A stretch of DNA of 64,000 nt from Bacteroidota bacterium (GTDB taxonomy: Bacteria; Bacteroidota; Bacteroidia; Bacteroidales; JAGNHN01), in assembly GCA_022710185.1 (NCBI GenBank), contig JAKLHK010000017.1, forward strand, positions 1 to 64,000. Direction: 5' to 3'. The notes beneath the pieces were generated by a model. The model was not told the origin of the DNA and searched no databases. It worked only from the letters and a program-made list of their open reading frames with translations. Of this stretch, positions 32,778-43,400 are shown one piece after another. The first letter of the stretch is position 1. Each line of letters starts with the position of its first letter. Position numbers and translations under genes: made by a program.

Positions 32778-33179
32778 ATGAAAACAGCCATATCCTTCCT
32801 TTTTATCCTGTTCAGTGCCCTTACCCTCCTGGGCCAGCCCCGTACACCCGCTCCCCAGCCGGCATCCGCTCCGGCCCCCGTCTTTGGCTGGGACCAGGAA
32901 GAGAAGGACTTCGGGACCATCAATATGGGCGTCCCGGTTAAGGCTGAATTCACGTTTCGCAATACCGGCAAGGCCCCCCTGGTGATCAAGGACGTACGCA
33001 AATCCTGCGGCTGTACCACGGTATCCTTCCCCCGGGAACCTATTCTCCCCGGCCGCAGCGGCACCATCAGCGCAGAATACGATGCCAGCGACCCCGGGGT
33101 GTTCAACAAGAAACTCACCGTTTTGGCCAACACCGCCGAAGGCATGCATACCCTGACCATAAAGGGTAATGTGAAGTAG
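32778..33179 (+). CDS. Secreted DUF1573 domain protein
   Basis: A 133-residue protein with a signal peptide (about residues 1-20), a Pro/Ala-rich linker and a single DUF1573 domain. Family features are FGTINMGVPVKAEFTFRNTG, the conserved VRKSCGCTT cysteine pair and the final GMHTLTIKGNVK strand. The fold is Ig-like; the role in Bacteroidota is unknown but probably periplasmic or surface. It stands alone, with a promoter box and a following intergenic repeat field. Confidence 0.9.
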   Translation: MKTAISFLFILFSALTLLGQPRTPAPQPASAPAPVFGWDQEEKDFGTINMGVPVKAEFTFRNTGKAPLVIKDVRKSCGCTTVSFPREPILPGRSGTISAEYDASDPGVFNKKLTVLANTAEGMHTLTIKGNVK

Positions 33180-33220
33180 ACGGGACAGGGGGATGTTCTA
33201 TGTTCTATGTTCCATGTTAT

Positions 33221-33256
<36 letters not shown>

Positions 33257-33373
33257 GTCTGCCAAAGGCAGACTTGCCACTGTCTGCCAAAGGCAGACTT
33301 GCCACTGTCTGCCAAAGGCAGACTTGCCACTGTCTGCCAAAGGCAGACTTGCCACTGTCTGCCAAAGGCAGAA
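33257..33373. repeat. Five tandem copies of a 25-bp hairpin unit
   Basis: The palindrome GTCTGCCAAAGGCAGAC (7-bp stem, AAA loop) starts at 33257, 33282, 33307, 33332 and 33357, separated by TTGCCACT. The fifth copy is altered at its 3' end. The array lies between two convergent genes and ends seven bases from the S9 peptidase stop. There are no unique spacers, so it is not a CRISPR. Confidence 0.92.
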
Positions 33374-33379
33374 CTGCCC

Positions 33380-35482
33380 CTATTTCAGCCATCCATCCAA
33401 CCAGCGGAAGAACTCCCGCTGCCAGAGCACGGCATTCTGGGGTTTGAGCACGAAGTGCGATTCTTCAGGGAAGAAGAGCAGCCGGCTGGGGATGCCGCGC
33501 AACTGGGCAGCATTGAAGGCCTGCAGGCTTTCGGTGTAGGGGATGCGGAAATCGTTGGCCCCGGTGATGATCATGATGGGGGTGTCCCAGCGGTCAACAA
33601 AGCGGTGGGGCGAGAAATTGAAACTCGCCGGCCGGGGATTGGACCAGTAGGGGCCACCCAGGTCCTTGTTCACGAAGAAGTATTCCTCGGTGGAGCCGTA
33701 CTGGCTTTCCAGGTTGAACATCCCGCAATGGGAGATGAAGGCCTTGAAACGCTTGTTGTGGTTCCCGGCCAGCCAAAAGACGCTGAATCCCCCGTAGGAC
33801 GCCCCGACGGCACCCAGGCGCGCCCCGTCAACATAGGGCTCAGCGGCCACTGCATCGATGGCGCTGAGGTAGTCCTTCATGTTCTGGCCACCATAGTCCC
33901 CGCTGATCTGGTCGTTCCATTCCTGGCCGAAGGTGGGCAGCCCCCTGCGGTTCGGGGCAACCACGATATAGCCGTTGGCGGCCATCATCTGGAGGTTCCA
34001 GCGGTAGCTCCAGAACTGGCTTACGGCGCTCTGTGGGCCGCCCTGGCAATAGAGCAGTGCGGGATAGGTTTTTGTCGAATCAAAATCCGGGGGGTAGACC
34101 ACCCAGGTCAGCATATCCTTCTGGTCGGTGGTCCTGATCCAGCGCTCTTCCACACGGCCCAAGGTGATCCGTGACAATACATCCTGGTTCACCCGGCTCA
34201 GCGCCTGTTCCTGTCCGTTGCCCGGATCCACGGCGAAGATCTCGGTGGGCATGGAGAGGGACATTTTCGTTCCGATGATGCGGTCCCCGGCCAGAGCGAT
34301 CGACTGGTAATCGTGAGGGCCACGGGTGATCTGGTGGGGCTTCCGGCTGGCAAGGTCCATGGCATATACCTGATATGTGGCATGAATGCCGCTGATGAAG
34401 TATAGCGTGCGGCTGTCGGGGCTCCAGAGGTAGTTCGTGCATCCCTGGTCGAAGCCCTCCGTAAGGTCGCTATTGGAGCCTGAGGCCAGGTCATGAAGGA
34501 TGATCCGTTCCTTGTCGGCTTCGAAGCCGGGCTCTTCCATGGAACGCCATACCAACATCTTACCATCGGGAGAAAACACCGGGTCCCAGTCGTATCCTTC
34601 AAATCCGGGGTCGCTCAACACGCGCGTCTGTCCACTGGCAAGGTCGAAAAGGAAGATCTCCGAATCGGTATTCAGGGCATAGTCCCTGCCAGTCATCTTC
34701 TTGCAGGTATAGGCGATCTGACCGCCATCCGGGCTCCAGGTCATCTGCTCCATCCCGCCCCAGGGCAGCATGGGCGCATCATAGCGTTCCCCCTCCATGA
34801 TGTCCTTGCCTTCCGTGAGCTTCCCGCTTTTGGGGTATGGAGCAAAGAATACGTGGCTGTAGGCGTAATCATGCCAATGGTCCCAGTGGCGGTACATCAG
34901 GTCATCGGCGATCACCACCCCGGTCATGGGAAGGTCAGGGTAGTGCTCCTGGGGCGTCTGGTCCAACTTCACATCCTTGGTATACAGAATGTGGCCAAGG
35001 TCAGGAGAATATTCGAAGCCGCTGATGCCCCCGGGAATATCGCTTACCTGATGGGGGTTGCCCCCATCTGCCTCACATTCCCAGAGCTGGTAATCGCCGG
35101 TTTCTGCACTGAGGTATCCTATCCCGCTGCCGTCGGGCTTCCAGCGGGCATTGATCTCGCTGCCTGCGCTCGAGGTGATCTGTACTGCCTCCCCTCCGGT
35201 GGCAGGCATCACGAAAAGCTCACGGTTTCCTTTGTTCTCAGCCAGCCGGTAGCGGGTAAGCCCGTATAGCAGGGTCTTTCCATCGGGACTCACCTGGAGC
35301 TCGCTCAGTCTGCCCATTCTCCACATCAGCTCTGGGGTAAGCACTCCGCCGGCCGCCAGGCTGTCGAGACTGGGTTGTTCTGTGCCGGCTTGGGCTGCCG
35401 TGTCCGTTTTTCCCCGTTCGTGCTTGCAGGAGAATCCCAGCAGCATGAGCAAGACGATGGATGCAATAGGTAAGGCTTTCAT
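33380..35482 (-). CDS. S9 family (prolyl oligopeptidase-like) lipoprotein peptidase
   Basis: A 700-residue lipoprotein: signal peptide with lipobox LLGFSC, a beta-propeller of WD40-like PD40 repeats (about 55-430) and an alpha/beta hydrolase domain (about 455-700). The catalytic Ser is in GASYGGFS, the Asp in ITGANDFRIP and the His in EESHFVL. This is the dipeptidyl or acylaminoacyl peptidase layout. The ATG at 35482 starts the signal peptide; the open frame upstream has no signal. A near-consensus box TACTTTCG lies upstream at 35510-35517. It probably degrades peptides at the cell envelope. Confidence 0.93.
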   Translation of the reverse strand: MKALPIASIVLLMLLGFSCKHERGKTDTAAQAGTEQPSLDSLAAGGVLTPELMWRMGRLSELQVSPDGKTLLYGLTRYRLAENKGNRELFVMPATGGEAVQITSSAGSEINARWKPDGSGIGYLSAETGDYQLWECEADGGNPHQVSDIPGGISGFEYSPDLGHILYTKDVKLDQTPQEHYPDLPMTGVVIADDLMYRHWDHWHDYAYSHVFFAPYPKSGKLTEGKDIMEGERYDAPMLPWGGMEQMTWSPDGGQIAYTCKKMTGRDYALNTDSEIFLFDLASGQTRVLSDPGFEGYDWDPVFSPDGKMLVWRSMEEPGFEADKERIILHDLASGSNSDLTEGFDQGCTNYLWSPDSRTLYFISGIHATYQVYAMDLASRKPHQITRGPHDYQSIALAGDRIIGTKMSLSMPTEIFAVDPGNGQEQALSRVNQDVLSRITLGRVEERWIRTTDQKDMLTWVVYPPDFDSTKTYPALLYCQGGPQSAVSQFWSYRWNLQMMAANGYIVVAPNRRGLPTFGQEWNDQISGDYGGQNMKDYLSAIDAVAAEPYVDGARLGAVGASYGGFSVFWLAGNHNKRFKAFISHCGMFNLESQYGSTEEYFFVNKDLGGPYWSNPRPASFNFSPHRFVDRWDTPIMIITGANDFRIPYTESLQAFNAAQLRGIPSRLLFFPEESHFVLKPQNAVLWQREFFRWLDGWLK

Positions 35483-35710
35483 GATCTTGGTTTTTGGATG
35501 ATTCAGTAACGAAAGTAGGAATTCCTGCACTCAGCCCCAACACGCCGCTCCAGCTTGTGGCACCTTATGTTCCAAATGGCCGGTGAAGCCGGGAAAGATC
35601 TTCCCATTCTGGGAAATCGGGCATGGATATAAACTTGTTAATGTGTTGAAAAACAGTATTCAGGATAATGGTGTACAGATTTTGCTATCGTTCGGCCAAA
35701 TACTGAATAC

Positions 35711-37219
35711 GTGTACCGCATCCTTATCCTTTTCCTCTGTTTGCTTACGGCTCCCATGCTCCGGGGGCAGTGGGCCGGTGTTCCCGACCCTTCGTTCGGG
35801 AACGGAGGGATGGTTTGTACGGATGTGAACGGCTTTTCCGACGGGTACAGGGCTATAGAGGAGTTGGCTGACGGGCGCATCCTCCTGGCAGGCTATGCCT
35901 CGGCGGCCACCAGCGAACAGGCCGTCATCCGGGCCTATTATCCTGATGGAAGCCTGGATACCGGCTTCAGCCTTCAAACAGCGTCACTACCCTTACCCCC
36001 GGGTATGGACATTCAGGCTGAGGACCTTCTTCTGCTCCCGGGCGGGGATGCGCTGGTTGCCCTCCACATGGCGAATGGCGCGAACGGCAGCCTGATCCTG
36101 GTCCGCGTCGACGCTTCGGGTGTGCGCAGGACCAGCTTCGCCGGTGCGGGCCTCCTCCCCATCACCAAAGCCGGAGCTTCCCTGTCCGATGTACGTCTGG
36201 CCCAGGGTCCCGGAAATACTATCCTGGTTGCCGCCAATGTTCAGCAGTTGGGCCCTGCAAGCATCATGTTGTCGCGCTTTTTCGAAGACGGCACCCCCGA
36301 CCGCAGCTTTGGTACCGATGGTACCCGTCTGCTTACCTATAGCGGCGCAGGAATCCAGCAAACGGCTCTGGCCACATCGCATACCGGTTTGATCTATGTC
36401 AGCGGTGAAGTTCTGACGAACCCCAGCTCCGCTGCCTTCATTCTTTCCCTCGATGTCAACGGTAACATAAGGTCCACCTTCGGTGCCTCAGGCTGGTTCA
36501 CTCCACCGGCCAGCCTCGGCCAGGTCGCGATCGCCGACCTTCAGCTGACCTCCGGAGGTGCCCCGGTCTTTACTGGTTATGCTGACCAGAACGGGATCCG
36601 CCGTATGATCGCCGGTCGCCTGAGCGCTGACGGCAGCCCCGACCTCTCCTTTGGAAACCAGGGATGGTACTTTGCCGAAGCAGGCCAGGGCATTGCCTGG
36701 GGTACAGGCCTGGCCGAAACACCTGAAGGCGGATGGGTGGTGACGGGAGGGGCCTATAACGGCACCAACAGCGATATCCTTGTTGCCTGGCTGGATGCCG
36801 ATGGCGCCCCGGATACACGTATCCCCGGGGATGGGCTCGTCACCCTGGACCTCAATGGTTCCAACGACCGCGCCGATGCCCTTTATGTCAGGGCCGACGG
36901 AAAAGTATTGCTGGCCGGGGCCACGGAAACCACTAATGGCTACGACCTTAGCCTGGTGCGCCTCCTGGGCCCCGATCAGTCCACCGGCTTCAATGCCCCG
37001 GAAGAGGATGCGCTGCAACTGCGCGCCTCCGGTTCCGGAATATGGATAGCCTCTTCACTTAGGGGGAATGCCCTGGTCACCGATATGGGCGGGCGCACCC
37101 TCTCCAACCTGAGCCTCAACGGGGATGCCGTCCATGTGGACCTGCCCCGTTCCGGCGTATACCTCGTGACCCTCATCCATCAGAAGGAAAAATACTCAGC
37201 CAGGGTCCTGATACCCTGA
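35711..37219 (+). CDS. T9SS-exported delta-60 repeat protein
   Basis: A 502-residue secreted protein. After a signal peptide (LILFLCLLTAPMLRGQ) come delta-60 repeats recognisable by phrases such as DGRILLAGYAS, DGSLDTGFS, DGTPDRSFGTDG and DGKVLLAGATE. The last 80 residues form a type A sorting domain ending GVYLVTLIHQKEKYSARVLIP. The start is a GTG at 35711; no ATG is in frame upstream after the stop at 35666. Function unknown; such proteins are surface or extracellular. A T-rich terminator follows. Confidence 0.85.
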   Translation: MYRILILFLCLLTAPMLRGQWAGVPDPSFGNGGMVCTDVNGFSDGYRAIEELADGRILLAGYASAATSEQAVIRAYYPDGSLDTGFSLQTASLPLPPGMDIQAEDLLLLPGGDALVALHMANGANGSLILVRVDASGVRRTSFAGAGLLPITKAGASLSDVRLAQGPGNTILVAANVQQLGPASIMLSRFFEDGTPDRSFGTDGTRLLTYSGAGIQQTALATSHTGLIYVSGEVLTNPSSAAFILSLDVNGNIRSTFGASGWFTPPASLGQVAIADLQLTSGGAPVFTGYADQNGIRRMIAGRLSADGSPDLSFGNQGWYFAEAGQGIAWGTGLAETPEGGWVVTGGAYNGTNSDILVAWLDADGAPDTRIPGDGLVTLDLNGSNDRADALYVRADGKVLLAGATETTNGYDLSLVRLLGPDQSTGFNAPEEDALQLRASGSGIWIASSLRGNALVTDMGGRTLSNLSLNGDAVHVDLPRSGVYLVTLIHQKEKYSARVLIP

Positions 37220-37247
37220 CCCGGCTGCTGCAACGTGGTGATTACAA

Positions 37248-37284
37248 GAGGGGCCCTTGTCAGTAGGGTCCCTCGTTTTTTTTT
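37248..37284. terminator. Intrinsic terminator between convergent genes
   Basis: GAGGGGCCC pairs with GGGTCCCTC around a 9-base loop (one G-U pair), followed after CG by nine T residues on the plus strand. It overlaps the stop codon of the minus-strand gene. Confidence 0.88.
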
Positions 37285-38491
37285 ATCGCAGCAGTACCTT
37301 GCACACCAGGGGGCGACCTCCGGCCTGCACGCTCAGCAGGTAGAGCCCGGGGGCCCATCCGGTGGTGGGCAGCTCGACCACTGATTCTCCGGCCTGGGAC
37401 AGGGAATGGGAACCTTGGCCCATGCTGCGCCCCCTCATATCGAACACCTGCAGCGCAAACTCCAGGGGACGATCCGTGCGGAAAACAACCTGCAAGGGAT
37501 CACCGGCCCTGACCGGGCTCAGCATGATCTGGAGGGGCAGATCTTCGGGATCAACCCAGCCGGTAGGCTCCCCCCCGGAGGTCGTCTTCATCAGGGTTCC
37601 CGCCAGTCCGCATACATATAGTGTATTTAGGCTGCGGTGGCAGAGGTTGTACAGACTTTGCAGCGTCCCCGAGAGCTGGGTAGCCCAGGTCAGGCCCCCG
37701 TCCGAAGATTTCATTATCACCCCATCCATTCCGCAGGCAAGTATAGTGGAGGCGTTGGTGTATTCCAGGTCGTTCAGGGTGCGGTTGGTTGGGGAGGTCA
37801 TCTGGGTCCAGTTGGCCCCACCGTCGGTGGTACGGTGGATCTGACCATCACAGCAGGTAACCACCCCATTGTTCACATCCCAGAAAGCTACGGCGTTCAC
37901 CGCCCCGGTGGTGCTCGTCATGGGGTTGGTCCACGTGCTTCCCCCATCCACCGTCTTGTACACGCTGAGCATGGAGCCGGAGACGTATCCGTTCATAGCA
38001 TCCAGGAAGTGACAGGAAAAGAACCAGGCCGAGGAAGAGGGACCCACGCTGGTCCAGTTGAGCCCGCCATCGGTTGTCTTCCAGACACTGCTGTACCAGC
38101 CCACGGCATATCCTGTGCTGCTGTTGACAAAACAGATGTCCCGCACCGGACTGCTGCCCGGAGTGGAGGCCTGGGTCCAGCTCGCGCCCCCATCGGTAGT
38201 ACGGATGATCTTGCCGCCTTCACCCCCGGCCACGCCGGTATTGGCATCCATGAAATGCAGGGCATAGATGTGATAGCCCGGTTCGGAGCGTACCGTGGTC
38301 CAGGTGGCTCCTGCATCTGCCGATTTCCGGATGATGCCATCCCAGCCGGCAAAGTAGCCGACCTGATCGGTGGGAAAATCCACGGCGTAGATGTGGTTGC
38401 TGGTGCCGGTGACCGATTTCACCCATCCCGGCTGGGACAGGCAGGGGATGAGGGAAAGCAGGAAGAGAGTAAGCGCTGAGAAAAGTTTCAT
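37283..38491 (-). CDS. T9SS-exported YCF48/BNR-repeat protein
   Basis: A 402-residue secreted beta-propeller-type protein. The signal peptide ends near LIPCLSQ. Repeats follow of the type GYFAGWDGIIRKSADAGATW, IIRTTDGGASWTQ, VWKTTDGGLNWT and VYKTVDGGSTWTN, the YCF48/BNR pattern. The C-terminus is a sorting domain (ALQVFDMRGRSMGQ and GLYLLSVQAGGRPLVCKVLLR). Exported by T9SS and probably displayed on the surface; the ligand is unknown. A relative occurs at 59047. Confidence 0.88.
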   Translation of the reverse strand: MKLFSALTLFLLSLIPCLSQPGWVKSVTGTSNHIYAVDFPTDQVGYFAGWDGIIRKSADAGATWTTVRSEPGYHIYALHFMDANTGVAGGEGGKIIRTTDGGASWTQASTPGSSPVRDICFVNSSTGYAVGWYSSVWKTTDGGLNWTSVGPSSSAWFFSCHFLDAMNGYVSGSMLSVYKTVDGGSTWTNPMTSTTGAVNAVAFWDVNNGVVTCCDGQIHRTTDGGANWTQMTSPTNRTLNDLEYTNASTILACGMDGVIMKSSDGGLTWATQLSGTLQSLYNLCHRSLNTLYVCGLAGTLMKTTSGGEPTGWVDPEDLPLQIMLSPVRAGDPLQVVFRTDRPLEFALQVFDMRGRSMGQGSHSLSQAGESVVELPTTGWAPGLYLLSVQAGGRPLVCKVLLR

Positions 38492-38653
38492 GATGGCATG
38501 CGATTGATTCCGAGCCTATAAGGTACGAATCCAGCGTTCGGAAGTCAAGGGCGCCGCAGGCGGTCTGTTATCCGTTCGCCCGTTGGAAAACGGAGCCATA
38601 GGCATGGATATGAACATATCCTGCTATATTTAGGCAACCAAAATCCACGGAGT

Positions 38654-40180
38654 ATGAGAATCACTTTCCTCTTGACAATCAAGACGCTGATCCTGTGTTT
38701 CAGCGCACTCGCGCAGGTGCCGGCCTATGTGCCAAGCCAGGGCCTGCTGGCCTGGTATGGTTTCAGCGGTAACGCTAACGATGCCAGCGGCAACGGAAAC
38801 AACCTTACCAACAACGGGGCTACACTCACCGCCGACAGGTACGGCAATGCGAATTCCGCCTATCAGTTCAACGGGACGTCGGGATACCTGGTTAATACTA
38901 CGCCGGGCTTTATTGTTTCCGATACCTCGAGCTTCACGCTTTCCGTTTGGGTCTATCGTCCGTCTACAACCTATGGGGTATATATTATGCATGGAAGCAC
39001 GGTGGGGGGTAACTTCAACTACAATATTCAGGGTTCGGCCACTGGCATCACCAATTTCGGAGCAAATAAGCAGGGCTCAGCCTGGATATGGTGTGCGGCC
39101 CCGTATTCTTCCGGGATATGGGAGCATTATGCCGGCACCTATGAGAATAAGATCCTGAAGTTATACAAGAACGGGGTACTGATATCATCCAACAACTATA
39201 CACATACCAATGTCAATGCGACAACCCTTCCTTTTTATGTAGGTCGTGGTGTTTCAGGGAATTATGTGGCAGCAACCCTGGATGATATCGGAGTATGGTC
39301 GAGAGCACTCACGCCCGCCGAGATCTGGGATACGTATATGGCCTGCAGCAACAACCTCATTACCAACCAGCCCAGTTCACAAACAGCAAACCTGCTCGAT
39401 GATGCCTTGTTCACAGTAACCGCCACCTCTGGTGCCGGATACCAGTGGCAGGCCCACAACGGCAGCGGCATCTTCAACGATATTTATGACGGGGGGCAGT
39501 TCAGCGGCACTGTCACCGACAGCCTGACCATCAGCGATGTTACCCTCGCCAACCAGGGCACCTGGGTGCGTTGCGTGGTGTTCGAAGGCACCTGCGTCGA
39601 CACCTCTGATCCTGTGATGCTTAGCGTAAACTGCATTCCAGCCATCAGCACCCAGCCTGTTTCCCAAACTGTTGCAGCGTGGACCAACGCCAGCTTCCCG
39701 CTCAGCGTGGCTGATCCCCAGACGTCTGTACAATGGCAAAAGAAGAACGGGAACCTCTGGAACGACCTCAGCGATGGGGGGATGTACTCCGGCACCCAGA
39801 CCACGACCCTGGGGGTGACCGGCGTGCAGCTGACCAACAGCGGGGAGCAGTACCGTTGTGTGGCCGATCTCCTGGGCTGTCCCGACACCTCGGACGTGGC
39901 GACCCTTACCGTAAGCCCCCAGGTCGGGATGCCCGATGCATCGGCGGGCGCGGCCGTCCGCGTGTATCCTTCCCCATCCGACGGTGAGTTCACGATAGAG
40001 GCAGATACGCGGTGGATAGGTGCAACCTACTCCGTCCTCGATGCATCCGCCCGGGAGGTCAGCCATGGGACCATTACCCAGAGGAATACCCTTCTCCAGC
40101 TTAGCCACCTGTTGCCCGGGGCCTATGTATTCCGCTTCTTCGGCCCGATAGAGTTTTCACGCACGCTGATTATCCGCTAA
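38654..40180 (+). CDS. T9SS-exported LamG-like and Ig-like domain protein
   Basis: A 508-residue secreted protein. After the signal peptide comes a concanavalin/LamG domain (about 30-230) beginning LLAWYGFSGNANDASGNGNN and containing ENKILKLYKNGVLISSN and ATLDDIGVWSRALTPAEI. Two Ig-like repeats follow (YQWQAHNGSGIFNDI and VQWQKKNGNLWNDL), then a sorting domain beginning VRVYPSPSDGEFTIEA. A Shine-Dalgarno-like ACGGAG lies before the ATG. Likely a surface carbohydrate-binding or adhesive protein. Confidence 0.88.
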   Translation: MRITFLLTIKTLILCFSALAQVPAYVPSQGLLAWYGFSGNANDASGNGNNLTNNGATLTADRYGNANSAYQFNGTSGYLVNTTPGFIVSDTSSFTLSVWVYRPSTTYGVYIMHGSTVGGNFNYNIQGSATGITNFGANKQGSAWIWCAAPYSSGIWEHYAGTYENKILKLYKNGVLISSNNYTHTNVNATTLPFYVGRGVSGNYVAATLDDIGVWSRALTPAEIWDTYMACSNNLITNQPSSQTANLLDDALFTVTATSGAGYQWQAHNGSGIFNDIYDGGQFSGTVTDSLTISDVTLANQGTWVRCVVFEGTCVDTSDPVMLSVNCIPAISTQPVSQTVAAWTNASFPLSVADPQTSVQWQKKNGNLWNDLSDGGMYSGTQTTTLGVTGVQLTNSGEQYRCVADLLGCPDTSDVATLTVSPQVGMPDASAGAAVRVYPSPSDGEFTIEADTRWIGATYSVLDASAREVSHGTITQRNTLLQLSHLLPGAYVFRFFGPIEFSRTLIIR

Positions 40181-40468
40181 GGAAAGTTTGCCCTATTCTT
40201 AGGATTTCCCTGGCCGCCCTTTGCGGGCAGGGATACCTTTTCGTCGCTTTCTTCCTGCTGCATTCGGGTGCTCCTTGTGAACAGCTTCGTATGCAGGAGC
40301 TATAGCTGTAATGGGCCTCCGGTTGAAGCACGCGAAGAATGTGCCGTTCCCCAGGTGATACAGATAAGGGTAAGATCAATATTCATGCTGGGCGCATCTC
40401 CCACGAACTTGTCGCCTTGACAATGGCCCCTTCATATCGTAAATTCACCGGGTTCCAAACTTCCCATC
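40181..40468 (+). other. Gap with a possible weak terminator
   Basis: An imperfect hairpin (CCCTG G CCGC, loop CCTTT, GCGG G CAGGG at 40208-40232) followed by a short T-rich run could end the LamG gene. I see no gene and no clear -7 box for the giant gene that follows. Confidence 0.4.
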
Positions 40469-43400
40469 ATGAATTTAAAATCCACCATCCTGATATGGTC
40501 AGCCCTATCTGTATTTGGACTATTGGGTAACGGTCAGACCTATTGTGATGCCAGCGGCACCGGAGAGGTATGGATAGGAAATGTCAGTATAGGGTCGATC
40601 GATATCACCTCGTTGGGCCATGGATATTTTGACTATACCGGGTATAGTACGGTAGTTCACCCTGGACTTGACATCATAATTCGGAGCAAACTTGGAACAA
40701 ACCATTCGTTTGAGGTATCTGGTATGGGGACAGTTTGGGCAGACTGGGACCAGAATGGCTTTTTTGATCTTGACGAAGGGGTCAGCGCGACCCTGTACTC
40801 GGCAAAAGAAACATCCATTACGTTCCACGTTCCTCCTGGTACACCGGCGGGAGCCACCCGCCTGCGGATTAGAGTGAGCGGAGGAACCGCGAATCTGCCC
40901 TGTGGCGAAATGGCGGGGGGTGAAGTGGAGGATTATACCTTGAATGTAGTGCCATTGGCGCACAATGCCACCCTGCTTGGGATCATGGCTCCATCCGGGG
41001 CAGTGATCACCGGTCCTCAGGATATCCTCGTCAGGGTGCAGAACTCGGGAACGGATACCCTGCGTTCGCTGAACCTGCACTACAAGCTTGGTGCCTCACA
41101 GACCGGTCAGTATCACTGGACAGGCAATCTACCCCCCCTTATGTGCGATACCGTAGTGATCGGGACACCAACCCTCCCTTTTGGAAATCATACGCTGCAG
41201 GTTTGGTGTTCCGATCCGGAGGGTATCCCGTTGTCCTTCCATCCACCGGATACCCTCAGCAGCAACCTATACGGATACAAGGTGCTGAACGGAACATATA
41301 CTATAGGTTATGGCGCATCGGACTTTCCGAACATACTTACGGCAGTAGAGAATCTGATATACTCGGGTGTCCAGGGGCCTGTTATTTTCGATATTCTGCC
41401 GGGTATCTACGAAGGAGGCCTGGTAATCCCGGAACTGGCAGGGGCAAGCCAGGCCAGAAGCATCACCTTCCGATCCTGCACGGGCAGGCCTGAGGATGTG
41501 ATTATTGAGTACCAATCAGGATATTGTTTGAATGACTGCCCGCCTGCCATTACCTTGAATGGGGCGGATCATATCCATTTTGAAAACATCAGCATCCTGA
41601 CCGTTGGTTATCCGGAAAATTCTAACTGGCACTCTGGTGCCAGGGTTGTATTGCTGGAGCACGGGGCATCTCATAATACCTTTAAAGGCTGCATACTGGA
41701 ATCGGATCCCCGTTCGGCGCTGGAGAATGGTTCCATTTGCGTACATAGCCCGTCAGGAGGCAATGGAGAGAATACCATCCAGGAATGCAGATTGCTCAAT
41801 TCGCATACTGCCATAAAAATTGAAGGGGATCCTTCGTATGGCTACCCGACGGGGTGGACCATCACCAACAATACGGTGACCGGTTTCGCCGAAAATGGCT
41901 TTAATATAGGATTTCTCCACGCGCCCATCATCACGCATAACTCCTTGGAAACCGCTGCCGGCGGTGGTCTGACGGGGATATACCTGGGTAGGTGCACGGG
42001 ATCAACAATAGTGCTGGGAAACCGCATCCTGCTTACCTCAGTGGGAGAGGTCACAGGGCTTCATCTGCTCGAATGCACAGCAGGGGATACCGCCCGGGGT
42101 ATCGTAGCCAATAATATGATCAGCCTGCTCGGGAATGTTACTTCCGCGAGGGCTAATGCTATGCTGATCTCTCATTCGAGCAACCTGGATATCTGTCACA
42201 ATTCCTTGTTTCAAAGAACAGGGTATACGACATCCTCGGCTACATGTGCATTTTTGATGACGAATAATCTGTATTGTACGCTTACCAATAATCACATAGT
42301 CAATGGAATAGGAGGCTATTCTGTGTCATTTGCGGGTTCATCCCTGCTCCAGAGCGATTATAACAACTATTTCACCCAGGGCCCGGTTTTGGGGCAGTGG
42401 TACATACCGGTCGATAACCTGGGCTATCTGCAGGCGATCAGTGCAATGGATAGTCATTCCGTGAGCATAAACCCGGGATTTCTCAGCAGTGATGAACTCT
42501 TGCCTACGAACCCGTCATTAAATAACCAGGGACTTGGCTTATCATACCTGAGCACGGATATGCTTGGCGTTCAACGCAATCCGCTGAGTCCGGACATGGG
42601 TTGTCTGGAATATGGAATCCGGGATGCAGGGATATCCACCATCGAAAGTCCTTCAACGCGTGAGCTTCCCGGTCCAATAGGCATCACCGTCTTACTGAAG
42701 AACTTTGGTTTGCTCCCGCTCGACTCCTGTACCATCTGCTATTCCATTGACGGAGATTCGACGAGATGCTCTCTATGGACAGGTCACCTAACTTCTCTTG
42801 CGGTCTCTGCGCCCTTGCTGCTTGATAGCATTAATTTGCCGCCCGGGCTGCACCAATTGCAGGTCTGGACGAAAGCAGCTGATGATCTTCCCGATGACAA
42901 TACCTCCAACGACAGCCTGGTGCTGACCATCGAAGTATGTACTGGAATGGCGGGAACCTATGTCATTGGACATCCGGAGGACACTGCCGATTTTCATAGT
43001 ATCGGCGAGGCCATTGATGCCCTGGAAGGCTGTGGGGTAGCTGATTCAGTAAGTTTTCTCATCCTTCCGGGCCTGTACGTCGAGCAGGTCACCCTCCCTC
43101 CGATAAGGGGCACCGGCCCGGATGCTAGGATCAGTTTTCGCGCGCTGACCGCCAATGCTGAAGATGTGGTTATTCAGCATCGTATCGATTTTGCCAGGGA
43201 TTTCAACTGGGTGTGGGGCTTGATCGGTGCTGATTATATTACAGTCAAGGACTTGAGCATAGTCGTAGATCCGGAAGCGTTGATCGGAAGAGCTGTGGTC
43301 TTTGATCAGGGTGCAGATTATAACATCATCGAAAATAATATCATAAGAACAAATCCTATAGCTGAATACACATCAGTCAATATAAAAGTTGACGGAGAAG

